Shown piece by piece: positions 1-5,070 of a stretch of 6,102 nt of DNA. The stretch is from Pseudomonadota bacterium (lineage in GTDB: Bacteria; Myxococcota; Myxococcia; Myxococcales; Anaeromyxobacteraceae). Location: positions 1 to 6,102 of the forward strand of contig JAEZXM010000580.1 of NCBI GenBank assembly GCA_023419875.1, written 5' to 3'. Numbering within the stretch: position 1 is the first letter of the stretch; the number at the start of each line of letters is the position of its first letter. Position numbers and translations under genes: made by a program. The notes below the pieces were generated by a model. The model saw nothing but the letters and a program-made list of their open reading frames with translations. It ran no database searches and was not told the DNA's origin.

Positions 1-137
1 CGCTCCGCGAGGCGCGCCACCTCTCCGCGCAGCTCGCGCGTGCGCCGCCCGGCCCCCGCCGCCAGGGCGAGCGCAACGATCGGCAGCACCACGAGCACCA
101 AACCGACGAGGAGGAGCAGCGCGAGGATGGTCTCCAT
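1..137 (-). CDS. Membrane-anchored protein, N-terminus only (possibly DUF2339-like)
   Basis: Only the first 45 codons and part of the next are in the window; the gene runs off the left edge. The ATG is at 137-135. A strong ribosome binding site, GGGAGGGAT on the minus strand, lies about 5 bases upstream and fixes the start. Residues 3-28 are almost entirely Leu, Val, Ile and Ala, giving one clear membrane-spanning segment. An Arg-rich stretch (residues 31-37) follows and then the beginning of a charged, probably coiled-coil helix with Arg/Glu alternation. There is no lipobox or signal-peptidase site, so this looks like an N-terminal membrane anchor with the charged part in the cytoplasm. Predicted membrane proteins of the DUF2339 type begin this way, but so do many other anchored coiled-coil proteins, so the family is a guess. 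It is divergent from the alkB-like gene, with about 100 bases between them. Confidence 0.65.
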   Translation of the reverse strand, partial: METILALLLLVGLVLVVLPIVALALAAGAGRRTRELRGEVARLAE

Positions 138-142
138 GTGAT

Positions 143-150
143 CCCTCCCT
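143..150 (-). promoter_or_regulatory. Ribosome binding site of the leftward membrane-protein gene
   Basis: Read on the minus strand this is AGGGAGGGAT-like, ending about 5 bases before the ATG at 137. It is the feature that decides the start of this partial gene. Its upstream edge overlaps the left arm of the inverted repeat at 148-170. Confidence 0.6.
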
Positions 151-170
151 GTCGTTCGGCCCCCGACAGG
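148..170. repeat. 7-bp perfect inverted repeat next to a ribosome binding site
   Basis: CCTGTCG (148-154) and CGACAGG (164-170) are perfect inverted copies separated by 9 bases. In a leftward transcript this would form a hairpin whose 3' arm touches the start of the ribosome binding site of the membrane-protein gene. It could be an operator or an RNA structure affecting translation. A second small inverted repeat, GCCCG-AA-CGGGC, lies at 174-185. Both are short, and such repeats are common by chance in GC-rich DNA. Confidence 0.3.
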
Positions 171-240
171 ATAGCCCGAACGGGCTCGAGCTCGCGCCTC
201 GCACCGTGCACCGCCCGCCCACCCCGGCTACAGCAACGCC

Positions 241-879
241 GTGCTCACCACGCCGTTCCAGCCGAGCCTGCTCGGCCGCGATCCGCCCGGCTTCGATGAC
301 GAGTTCCGGGAGCTCGTCCGGATCCGTCTCGACGAGTCCGCGTGGCTCGATCACGCGCCGGGCTGGGTCCGCGGGTCGGATGCCCTGTTCGACGAGGCGC
401 TCCGCGCGCGCCGCTGGGCGCAACGCACCCGCTGGATGCACCAGGGGAAGGTCCTCGAGCCGCGCCTCACCTCGTTCTGGGAGATCGGATCGGGCGAGCC
501 GCTCGTGCCGCCGCTCGTCGAGGAGATGCGGCGCGCGCTGGGCGAGCGGTACGGCGTCGTGTTCGACTCCGCCGGATTCAACCTCTACCGCGACGGACGG
601 GACAGCGTGGCCTGGCACGGAGACAAGATCGAGAAGGAGATCGCCGAGCCCATCGTGCCGCTGGTGTCGCTGGGCGAGCCGCGGAAGATCCTCTTCCGCC
701 CGAAGGGCGGCGGCCGCTCGCAGGCGTTCCTGCTCGGGCGCGGGGACCTGCTCGTCACCGGCGGGACCGCGCAGCGCACCTGGGACCACGCGATCCCCAA
801 GGTGTCGCGCGCCGGCCCGCGCATCAGCATCGCCTTCCGCTACGGCCTGCAGGGCCAGCGGTACGCGTCATCCCCTTGA
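241..879 (+). CDS. alkB: AlkB-like 2-oxoglutarate/Fe(II)-dependent dioxygenase
   Basis: The 212-residue protein belongs to the AlkB family, cytoplasmic enzymes that use Fe(II), O2 and 2-oxoglutarate to remove alkyl groups oxidatively from damaged bases (1-methyladenine, 3-methylcytosine) in DNA or RNA. The full active site is visible. N114-x-Y116 lies in the NLYRDG segment. The iron ligands are H126-x-D128 (WHGDK) and H183 (WDHAIPKV). The 2-oxoglutarate-binding arginines are R194 and R200 in the C-terminal R-x5-R motif. The N-terminal part, with PRLTSFWE at 74-81, corresponds to the nucleotide-recognition lid. Length is normal for the family. The start is GTG 241: the frame is closed by TAG at 172-174 and no other start codon occurs between. 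There is no clear Shine-Dalgarno sequence, so initiation may be weak or leaderless. The VOC-HAD fusion follows 53 bases later on the same strand. Family membership is firm; whether the true substrate is DNA, RNA or something else cannot be told from the sequence. Confidence 0.93.
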   Translation: MLTTPFQPSLLGRDPPGFDDEFRELVRIRLDESAWLDHAPGWVRGSDALFDEALRARRWAQRTRWMHQGKVLEPRLTSFWEIGSGEPLVPPLVEEMRRALGERYGVVFDSAGFNLYRDGRDSVAWHGDKIEKEIAEPIVPLVSLGEPRKILFRPKGGGRSQAFLLGRGDLLVTGGTAQRTWDHAIPKVSRAGPRISIAFRYGLQGQRYASSP

Positions 880-894
880 ACCACGGGGCCGCGG

Positions 895-923
895 TTGACA
901 CCTCCCCGGCGCACCCCCATCCT
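895..923 (+). promoter_or_regulatory. Possible sigma-70-type promoter for the VOC-HAD gene
   Basis: A perfect -35 hexamer TTGACA (895-900) is followed after 17 bases by CATCCT (918-923), which keeps the important A2, T3 and T6 of TATAAT. The predicted transcript start, near 930, is only about 3 bases before the ATG at 933. This agrees with the absence of any Shine-Dalgarno sequence there and suggests a nearly leaderless mRNA. The -10 box is poor, so this is tentative. Confidence 0.35.
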
Positions 924-932
924 GCGGCCCGC

Positions 933-2003
933 ATGACGCTGCACCACGTCGGCATCGAGGTGAAGGATCTCTACGCGGTCGAGCTCTTCTACCGCCGGGC
1001 GCTCGGGTTCACGCTCCGTTACCGGTACGTGAGCAGGAACACCCCCGGGCTGCGGACCGTCTTCCTGGAGCGCGACGGCGTCCGGCTCGAGCTGCTCGAG
1101 CGCCCCCGTCCGGACGACTTCCTCGCCCGCCGGGCCTTCGCCCCCGATCACCTCTCGCTCGAGGTGCCCGACGTCGACGCGGAGCACGCCCGGCTCGCCA
1201 AACTGGGCTGGCCGGGCGCGGTGGTGACGCCGCCGCGGAACACCGGCGACGGCTTCCGCGAGCTCACGCTCCGGGACCCGGAGGGGAACGTGGTCGAGCT
1301 CTCGACCCGCGTCGCCCCGGAGCCGCGCTACCCCGTCCGCGCGGTGCTGTTCGACCTCGACGGCACGCTCGTGGACAGCGAAGAGAACTACTACCTCGCG
1401 GACAAGGAGCTCATGGCCCGGCGGGGCATCGAGTTCACCGAGGCGGACAAGCGGAAGTACATCGGCGGCTCGAACGCCGAGATGATGGTGGACCTCGTCC
1501 GCCGCTACGGCCTCCTCGACGATCCGGTGGCCCTCGGGGCCGAGAAGAACGCGCTCTACCTGGACATCGCCGAAAAGCGCACGCGCGTCTACCCGGAGAT
1601 GAAGCGGTTCTGGGACCTCGTCCGCGGGCGCGGGATGCCGGTCGCGGTGGCGTCGGGATCGGCGCCACACGTCATCGCGCGGCTGCTGGAGGTCGCTGGG
1701 ATCGCCGGCGACGTGGAGGTGGTGGTCTCGGCGGAGGATGTGCCGCGGGGGAAGCCCGCCCCGGACGTCTTCCTCGAGGCGGCACGCCGGCTCGGCGTCC
1801 CCGCCCACGAGTGCGCGGTGGTGGAGGACGCGGCCTACGGGGTGGAGGCGGCCCGGCGCGCGTTCATGCGCTGCATCGCCGTCCCGTACCTGCACGAGAA
1901 GCCGCTCGCCGACGCCTTCCTCATGGCGGACCTGCTCTTCGAGGACGGGATGGACGGCTTCGACGCCCTGCGCGCCCTCGAGTGGCTCGACGCGCAGGGC
2001 TGA
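933..2003 (+). CDS. Fusion protein: VOC (glyoxalase-like) domain plus HAD-superfamily hydrolase
   Basis: A 356-residue two-domain protein. Residues 1-126 form a vicinal-oxygen-chelate (VOC) domain with two beta-alpha-beta-beta-beta modules. The likely metal ligands are H5, E53, H73 and E122, the H/E/H/E pattern of glyoxalase I and methylmalonyl-CoA epimerase. After a short linker (127-135) comes a class IA HAD phosphatase with a helical cap. Motif I is D141-L-D143-G-T (nucleophile D141, acid/base D143), motif II is S241-G-S, motif III is K274 (GKPAPDVF) and motif IV is E298-D299 (VVEDAAYG). All catalytic residues of both domains appear intact. The reading frame runs through the junction with no stop, and there is no separate ribosome binding site or convincing start for the HAD part, so it is a genuine fusion. 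ATG 933 is chosen because VOC domains begin exactly so (MTLHHVGIEV). A frame extension upstream would overlap alkB out of frame. HAD IA enzymes typically dephosphorylate sugar or glycolate phosphates or dehalogenate; the true substrate here is unknown. Confidence 0.9.
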   Translation: MTLHHVGIEVKDLYAVELFYRRALGFTLRYRYVSRNTPGLRTVFLERDGVRLELLERPRPDDFLARRAFAPDHLSLEVPDVDAEHARLAKLGWPGAVVTPPRNTGDGFRELTLRDPEGNVVELSTRVAPEPRYPVRAVLFDLDGTLVDSEENYYLADKELMARRGIEFTEADKRKYIGGSNAEMMVDLVRRYGLLDDPVALGAEKNALYLDIAEKRTRVYPEMKRFWDLVRGRGMPVAVASGSAPHVIARLLEVAGIAGDVEVVVSAEDVPRGKPAPDVFLEAARRLGVPAHECAVVEDAAYGVEAARRAFMRCIAVPYLHEKPLADAFLMADLLFEDGMDGFDALRALEWLDAQG

Positions 2004-2009
2004 GGACGA

Positions 2010-2492
2010 CTACTGCACCGGCATGAGGCCCCGCGGCCCGAGGACCACGACGTCGCCCGGCCGGAACGGCGTCGATCCACGGTACGTGAAGGTCTCGTAC
2101 CCGCCGTCGTCGAACCGGACGTTGACCTCGTACCAGCGGTTCTCGGACCCTCCCTGGCTGGCCGCCGCCCCGACGGCCGCCCCACCGATCGCCCCCACGA
2201 AGGCGCCGGCCGGGTTGCCGTGCTGGTGCCGGTGACCCCAGCGGTCGTAGTGCCGGTGCCCGCCGATGGAGCTGCCGATGAGGCCGCCGATGATCGCCCC
2301 GGCGACCGCACCCCCGGCGGGGTTGCCCTGCTGGCGCTGGACGACCTCGCGCACCGACTCGACGCGCCCCTGGCGCTGGTAGGGCTCGCCGTCCCGGTCG
2401 TACCAGGTCCGGCTCTCGGTGGTGGTCGTCACGCAACCGGTCAGGGTCGCGAACGTGGCGAGCATGACGAGGGCAGTGGCGCGACGGAACAT
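2010..2492 (-). CDS. Glycine-zipper outer-membrane lipoprotein (SlyB/17-kDa antigen-like)
   Basis: The 160-residue protein is predicted to be exported and lipidated. It has an N-terminal signal FRRATALVMLATFATLTGC with lipobox L17-T-G-C20; cleavage would leave Cys20 as the lipid-modified first residue. Residue 21 is Val, not Asp, so Lol sorting to the outer membrane is expected if the usual +2 rule applies. Two glycine-zipper segments follow (about 57-78 and 93-111). Each begins with the tetrapeptide NPAG and continues with small-residue G/A repeats; they are separated by a His-rich linker (79-92). The C-terminal part (119-160) is a beta-rich segment with V-R-F-D-D-G and P-G-D-V-V-V motifs, as in SlyB-type proteins. 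The ATG at 2492 is supported by GGGAGGT about 7 bases upstream. A longer reading from 2558 would bury the signal peptide and was rejected. It is convergent with the VOC-HAD gene, with 6 bases between stops. The precise function (envelope integrity or stress) is inferred from the family. Confidence 0.85.
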   Translation of the reverse strand: MFRRATALVMLATFATLTGCVTTTTESRTWYDRDGEPYQRQGRVESVREVVQRQQGNPAGGAVAGAIIGGLIGSSIGGHRHYDRWGHRHQHGNPAGAFVGAIGGAAVGAAASQGGSENRWYEVNVRFDDGGYETFTYRGSTPFRPGDVVVLGPRGLMPVQ

Positions 2493-2495
2493 GAC

Positions 2496-2505
2496 GGACC
2501 TCCCT
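2496..2505 (-). promoter_or_regulatory. Ribosome binding site deciding the lipoprotein start
   Basis: On the minus strand, AGGGAGGT lies about 6-7 bases before ATG 2492. It selects this ATG over an in-frame start 22 codons upstream (2558) that has no such site and would put charged residues ahead of the signal peptide. Confidence 0.6.
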
Positions 2506-2541
2506 GGGACGGCGGAAACGACGCTCACGTCATGCTGCGGA

Positions 2542-2557
2542 TGCACGAGCCGGGCCA
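2542..2557 (-). promoter_or_regulatory. Putative sigma-54 (-24/-12) promoter for the lipoprotein gene
   Basis: Read on the minus strand, TGGCCCGGCTCGTGCA matches the sigma-54 consensus TGGCAC-N5-TTGCA at 9 of 11 defined positions, with exact spacing between the essential GG (-24) and GC (-12). The expected transcript start is near 2531, giving a leader of about 40 bases before ATG 2492. GC-rich DNA produces such matches by chance fairly often, so this is a candidate only. Confidence 0.35.
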
Positions 2558-2620
2558 CCGTTTCTGCCCGTCATCCCTCGGCTTTCGGCCCGGGCCCCGC
2601 TCGCTCCCGTGCCCTCGACG

Positions 2621-2648
2621 CACGTTGGTGTCTTGGAGGCGCAACGTG
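2621..2648. repeat. 7-bp perfect inverted repeat between the dehydrogenase and lipoprotein genes
   Basis: CACGTTG (2621-2627) and CAACGTG (2642-2648) are separated by 14 bases. The site lies in the 187-base gap downstream of the dehydrogenase stop codon and upstream of the lipoprotein's putative promoter. It may be a protein-binding site or part of a read-through RNA structure. It has no U-tract of the kind expected for an intrinsic terminator. Confidence 0.25.
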
Positions 2649-2654
2649 AGCGGC

Positions 2655-2674
2655 GGCCTCCTCGGGGGAGCGCC
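2655..2674 (-). terminator. Weak hairpin after the his-operon dehydrogenase
   Basis: GGCCTCC (2655-2661) can pair with GGAG-c-GCC (2667-2674) around a 5-base loop, giving 7 base pairs with one bulged C. It begins 6 bases after the stop codon of the leftward dehydrogenase, the expected place for an operon terminator. No U-tract follows, so it is weak and tentative. Confidence 0.25.
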
Positions 2675-2679
2675 GTCCG

Positions 2680-3768
2680 CTATCCGACCTCCACCCATGC
2701 TCCGCCCTCGGCCGAGGCGGCCACGGCGTCGAGGACCGCCTGGACCGCGGCCCCGTCGGCGAAGTCGGGTTCGCAGGCGCCGCCGCGCCGGATCGCGTCG
2801 AAGAACGGATCGGTGAGCCGGCGGAACGCCTCGTCGCGGTTGGCCTGAGGGTCGGGCCCGTCGAGGCCACGCTTCAGATCCTCGGGGATCGGCACCGGTT
2901 CGAGGCGGGTCGCCCCAGGCTTCCCCGCCCAGAGGCGGCCCTCCCACGTGGGATCGAACCCGGGCTCGGCCTCCCAGACGAGCGACCCCCCGGTCCCGTG
3001 CAGCTCCACTCGCTGGAAGTTCCCGCGCCCGGCCGCGAGCTTGCTCGCGTGAAAGGTCGCCTGCGCGCCACAGGCGAGCTGCGCGAGGAAGCTCACCTGC
3101 TCGTCGGCGTTGGTCGAGACGCCGTCGCGCTCGGTCGTCACCGTCTTCCACTGACCGTTGACCCGCGTGAGGTCGCCGAGCCACCAGCGGACGAGGTCGA
3201 CGATGTGCGAGCCGATGTCGCCGAGCACGCCGGTGCCGGAGAGCGCGCGCTGCATTCGCCACTCGGCGCCCTTCCCGGGCCGAAGGTGCGAGCTCGACAG
3301 GTAGCTCGCGGCCACGTGGACGGGCCGGCCCAGGTGGCCGGCGTCGACGAGGCGCTTCACGAGGGCGCTCGCGGCGATGGCACGGTGGGTGAAGAAGGTG
3401 AGCGTCTGCCGGCCCAGCGCGCGGGCGCGATCGCGCATCTCGCGCGCCTCGGCGGCGTTCATCGCCAGCGGCTTTTCGCAGACGACGTGGCAGCCTGCCT
3501 CGAGCCCGGAGAGCGCCTGCTCGTGGTGCAGGACGTTCGGGGTGGAGACGAAGAGCACGTCGAGCCGACCGCGGGCGACGAGCGCCCGCCAGTCGGTGTA
3601 GGTCTCGGGGACCTGCCATTTCGCGGCGAGGGCCGCGAGCGTCTCCGGATTTCGACCGCAGAGCCCGGTGACCTCGACGTCGCCGCGGGCGCGGAGCCCG
3701 GGCAGGTGCTCGAGGTCCGCCCACCAGCTCGTCCCGATGACGCCCACCCGGAGCTTGGCGGCGGCCAT
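2680..3768 (-). CDS. Gfo/Idh/MocA-family NAD(P)-dependent oxidoreductase
   Basis: The 362-residue protein has the usual two-domain layout and length of this family, which oxidises or reduces hydroxyl groups of sugars, inositols and related compounds with NAD(P). The N-terminal Rossmann fold (about 1-120) starts with LRVGVIGTSWWA, where the third glycine of the usual G-x-G-x-x-G is replaced by Ser. The diagnostic E98-K99-P100 lies in the VVCEKPLAMN segment, with the catalytic-site lysine. The C-terminal alpha/beta domain carries G183-D-I-G-S-H188 and D191, the usual catalytic His region. ATG 3768 is taken as the start; GTG 3771, one codon earlier, is equally possible. The gene begins 7 bases after the hisG stop, so it is very probably translated by coupling in the his operon. 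No member of this family has a recognised step in histidine synthesis, so its substrate is unknown and the operon membership is the only clue. Family call firm, function open. Confidence 0.9.
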   Translation of the reverse strand: MAAAKLRVGVIGTSWWADLEHLPGLRARGDVEVTGLCGRNPETLAALAAKWQVPETYTDWRALVARGRLDVLFVSTPNVLHHEQALSGLEAGCHVVCEKPLAMNAAEAREMRDRARALGRQTLTFFTHRAIAASALVKRLVDAGHLGRPVHVAASYLSSSHLRPGKGAEWRMQRALSGTGVLGDIGSHIVDLVRWWLGDLTRVNGQWKTVTTERDGVSTNADEQVSFLAQLACGAQATFHASKLAAGRGNFQRVELHGTGGSLVWEAEPGFDPTWEGRLWAGKPGATRLEPVPIPEDLKRGLDGPDPQANRDEAFRRLTDPFFDAIRRGGACEPDFADGAAVQAVLDAVAASAEGGAWVEVG

Positions 3769-3775
3769 CACTCGG

Positions 3776-4642
3776 TCAGTCCACGATCTTGTTCAGGGGG
3801 TACTCGACGATCCCCTCGGCGCCCGCGTCCTTCAGCTTCGGGATGAGCTCGCGGACGGCCTCCTCGTCCACGATCGTGCTGACCGCGAACCAGCCCTCGC
3901 TCTGGAGCTTCGACACGGTCGGGCTGCGGAGCGAGGGGAGCAGGGCCTCCACCGCGGCCAGGCTCTTCTGGTGCACGTTGAGCATGAGCCCGACCTTGCC
4001 CCGGGCGGCGAGCGCCGCCTTGAGGAGCATCGCCATCCGGGAGATCTTGGTCCGCTTCCAGGGGTCCTCCCAGGCGGCGCGGTTGGCGATGAGCTGGGTG
4101 GTGGAGCGCATCACCTCGTGGATGATCCGCAGGTTGTTGGCCTTGAGCGAGCTGCCGGTCTCGGTCACCTCGACGATGGCGTCCGCGAGGTAGGGCGGCT
4201 TCACCTCGGTCGCGCCCCAGGAGAACTCCACCTCCGCCTGGACCCCGTGCTCCTCCAGGAACTGCTTCGTGAGCTCGACCGCCTCGGTGGCGATCCGCTT
4301 CCCCTGCAGGTCCTTCACACTCTGGATCTTCGAGTCCGCCGGGACCGCCACCACCCACCGCACCGGGCGGCGGAGCTGCTTCGAGTAGACGAGGTCCGCG
4401 ACCTGGACCACGTCGCGCTTCAAGATCCAGTCGAGGCCGGTGATGGCGGCGTCGAGGAGCCCGTGCTCCACGTACCGCGCCATCTCCTGGGCGCGGATGA
4501 GCATGCACTCGATCTCGTCGTCGTCGATGGCCGGAAAGTAGCTCCGGCTGGAGATGGAGATCGCGTAGCCCGCCTTCTCGAAGAGCTGCACGGTGGCGTC
4601 CTGGAGGCTCCCCTTGGGGAGCCCGAGCTTGAGCACGCTCAC
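3776..4642 (-). CDS. hisG: ATP phosphoribosyltransferase, long form (histidine biosynthesis step 1)
   Basis: HisG condenses ATP and PRPP to phosphoribosyl-ATP, the committed and feedback-controlled first step of histidine synthesis, in the cytoplasm. The 288-residue protein starts with the typical LKLGLPKGSLQD. The PRPP-binding loop is at 157-166 (VEVTETGSSL). The catalytic two-lobed core spans about 1-211, followed by the C-terminal regulatory ACT-like domain (about 212-288, ending GAEGIVEYPLNKIVD). Presence of this domain makes it the long, self-sufficient, histidine-sensitive form, which does not need HisZ. The start is GTG 4642, giving a 4-base GTGA overlap with the hisI stop and a GGGAGGA ribosome site (4647-4653). 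A second GTG two codons on (4636) is an alternative. A longer reading from 4801 only adds sequence antisense in character and overlapping hisI. The dehydrogenase gene follows after 7 bases. Confidence 0.96.
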   Translation of the reverse strand: MSVLKLGLPKGSLQDATVQLFEKAGYAISISSRSYFPAIDDDEIECMLIRAQEMARYVEHGLLDAAITGLDWILKRDVVQVADLVYSKQLRRPVRWVVAVPADSKIQSVKDLQGKRIATEAVELTKQFLEEHGVQAEVEFSWGATEVKPPYLADAIVEVTETGSSLKANNLRIIHEVMRSTTQLIANRAAWEDPWKRTKISRMAMLLKAALAARGKVGLMLNVHQKSLAAVEALLPSLRSPTVSKLQSEGWFAVSTIVDEEAVRELIPKLKDAGAEGIVEYPLNKIVD

Positions 4643-5031
4643 GGCTTCCTCCCGTACATCTCCTCGGGGGACATGAGCCGCTCGCCGCGCGTCTCGAGGC
4701 TTCCGTCCGACTTCACCGTGCGGAAGAAGCAGCTCTTGAACCCCTCGTGGCAGGCGGGGCCCTTCTGGCGCGCGCGGACCAGCACCGAGTCGAGCTCGCA
4801 ACCGACCCGCAGCTCGACGAGCTCCTGCATGTTCCCGCTCGACTCGCCCTTCTTCCAGAGCTTCTTCCGCGTGCGCGAGAAGTAGTGGACCTTGCCCGTC
4901 TCGAGCGTCAGGCGGAAGGCCTCCTCGTTCATGTACGCGACCATCAGGACCTCGCCGTCGTCGGCGTCGATGGTGACGGCGGTGATGAGGCCCCCGGCCT
5001 TCGCGAAGTCGGGCGAGAACTGCGGTGTCAT
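4639..5031 (-). CDS. hisI: Phosphoribosyl-AMP cyclohydrolase (histidine biosynthesis step 3)
   Basis: HisI opens the adenine ring of phosphoribosyl-AMP, a Zn- and Mg-dependent hydrolysis in the cytoplasm. The 130-residue protein is a stand-alone HisI with no HisE pyrophosphohydrolase domain attached. Family signatures are clear: VLMVAYMNEEA (28-38), HYFSRTRKKLWKKGESSGN (49-67), and three cysteines C78, C94 and C101 spaced 16 and 7 residues apart that bind Zn. The residues around C78, however, read G-C-E-L-D (77-81), whereas the family normally has D-C-D-x-D. Two of the three expected Mg-binding aspartates are therefore changed (Gly77 and Glu79), while D81 remains. ATG 5031 has AGAGGA about 5 bases upstream. 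It is the first gene of the hisI-hisG-dehydrogenase operon. Identity is certain at family level; the motif change raises a question about metal use or activity. Confidence 0.95.
   Translation of the reverse strand: MTPQFSPDFAKAGGLITAVTIDADDGEVLMVAYMNEEAFRLTLETGKVHYFSRTRKKLWKKGESSGNMQELVELRVGCELDSVLVRARQKGPACHEGFKSCFFRTVKSDGSLETRGERLMSPEEMYGRKP
4647..4653 (-). promoter_or_regulatory. Ribosome binding site of hisG inside the hisI coding sequence
   Basis: GGGAGGA on the minus strand lies 4 bases before GTG 4642, within the last codons of hisI. It supports the GTGA-overlap start and lets hisG initiate independently as well as by coupling. Confidence 0.6.
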
Positions 5032-5050
5032 GTCGGTCCTCTCGAAGAAG

Positions 5051-5070
5051 GGTCTTGAAGGGAGGTCTTG
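5051..5070 (-). repeat. Direct repeat CAAGACC in the hisI leader (possible operator)
   Basis: On the minus strand CAAGACC occurs twice with starts 13 bases apart (5070-5064 and 5057-5051), immediately downstream of the predicted -10 box and covering the likely transcript start. Position and repetition fit a regulator-binding site, but 7-base repeats are short and this is only suggestive. Confidence 0.25.

Noticed and set aside
206..234. Promoter for the AlkB-like gene (GTGCAC and TACAGC, 17-base spacing)
   Set aside because: Both hexamers match the consensus poorly (2/6 and 3/6); spacing alone is not enough.
206..898. Long open frame on the plus strand overlapping the AlkB-like gene
   Set aside because: Its product is a low-complexity Arg/Ser/Ala-rich sequence with no motifs; it is a frame shadow of the AlkB gene, which has a complete active site.
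342..932. Upstream extension of the VOC-HAD reading frame
   Set aside because: The extension overlaps the AlkB gene in another frame and is Arg/Ala/Pro-rich without domain features; the VOC domain starts naturally at ATG 933.
840..1895. Long antisense open frame across the VOC-HAD gene
   Set aside because: Typical antisense shadow in GC-rich DNA: Arg/His/Glu/Val-rich, no domain, no ribosome site, opposite a gene with clear catalytic motifs.
2493..2558. Longer start for the lipoprotein at 2558
   Set aside because: It would put 22 extra residues before a well-formed signal peptide and lacks a ribosome site, and it would include the putative promoter in the coding sequence.
2587..2596. 10-bp palindrome GGCCCGGGCC
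   Set aside because: Pure G/C palindromes are expected by chance at this base composition, and nothing around it suggests a site.
4643..4801. N-terminal extension of HisG by 53 residues
   Set aside because: It lies inside hisI in another frame, has no HisG homology character, and the GTG at 4642 has a good ribosome site and the usual overlap with the hisI stop.
3668..4885. 405-codon antisense open frame across hisG and hisI
   Set aside because: It mirrors strongly biased codons of two unmistakable genes, and the translated sequence is Leu/His/Arg/Glu-rich with no recognisable domain.
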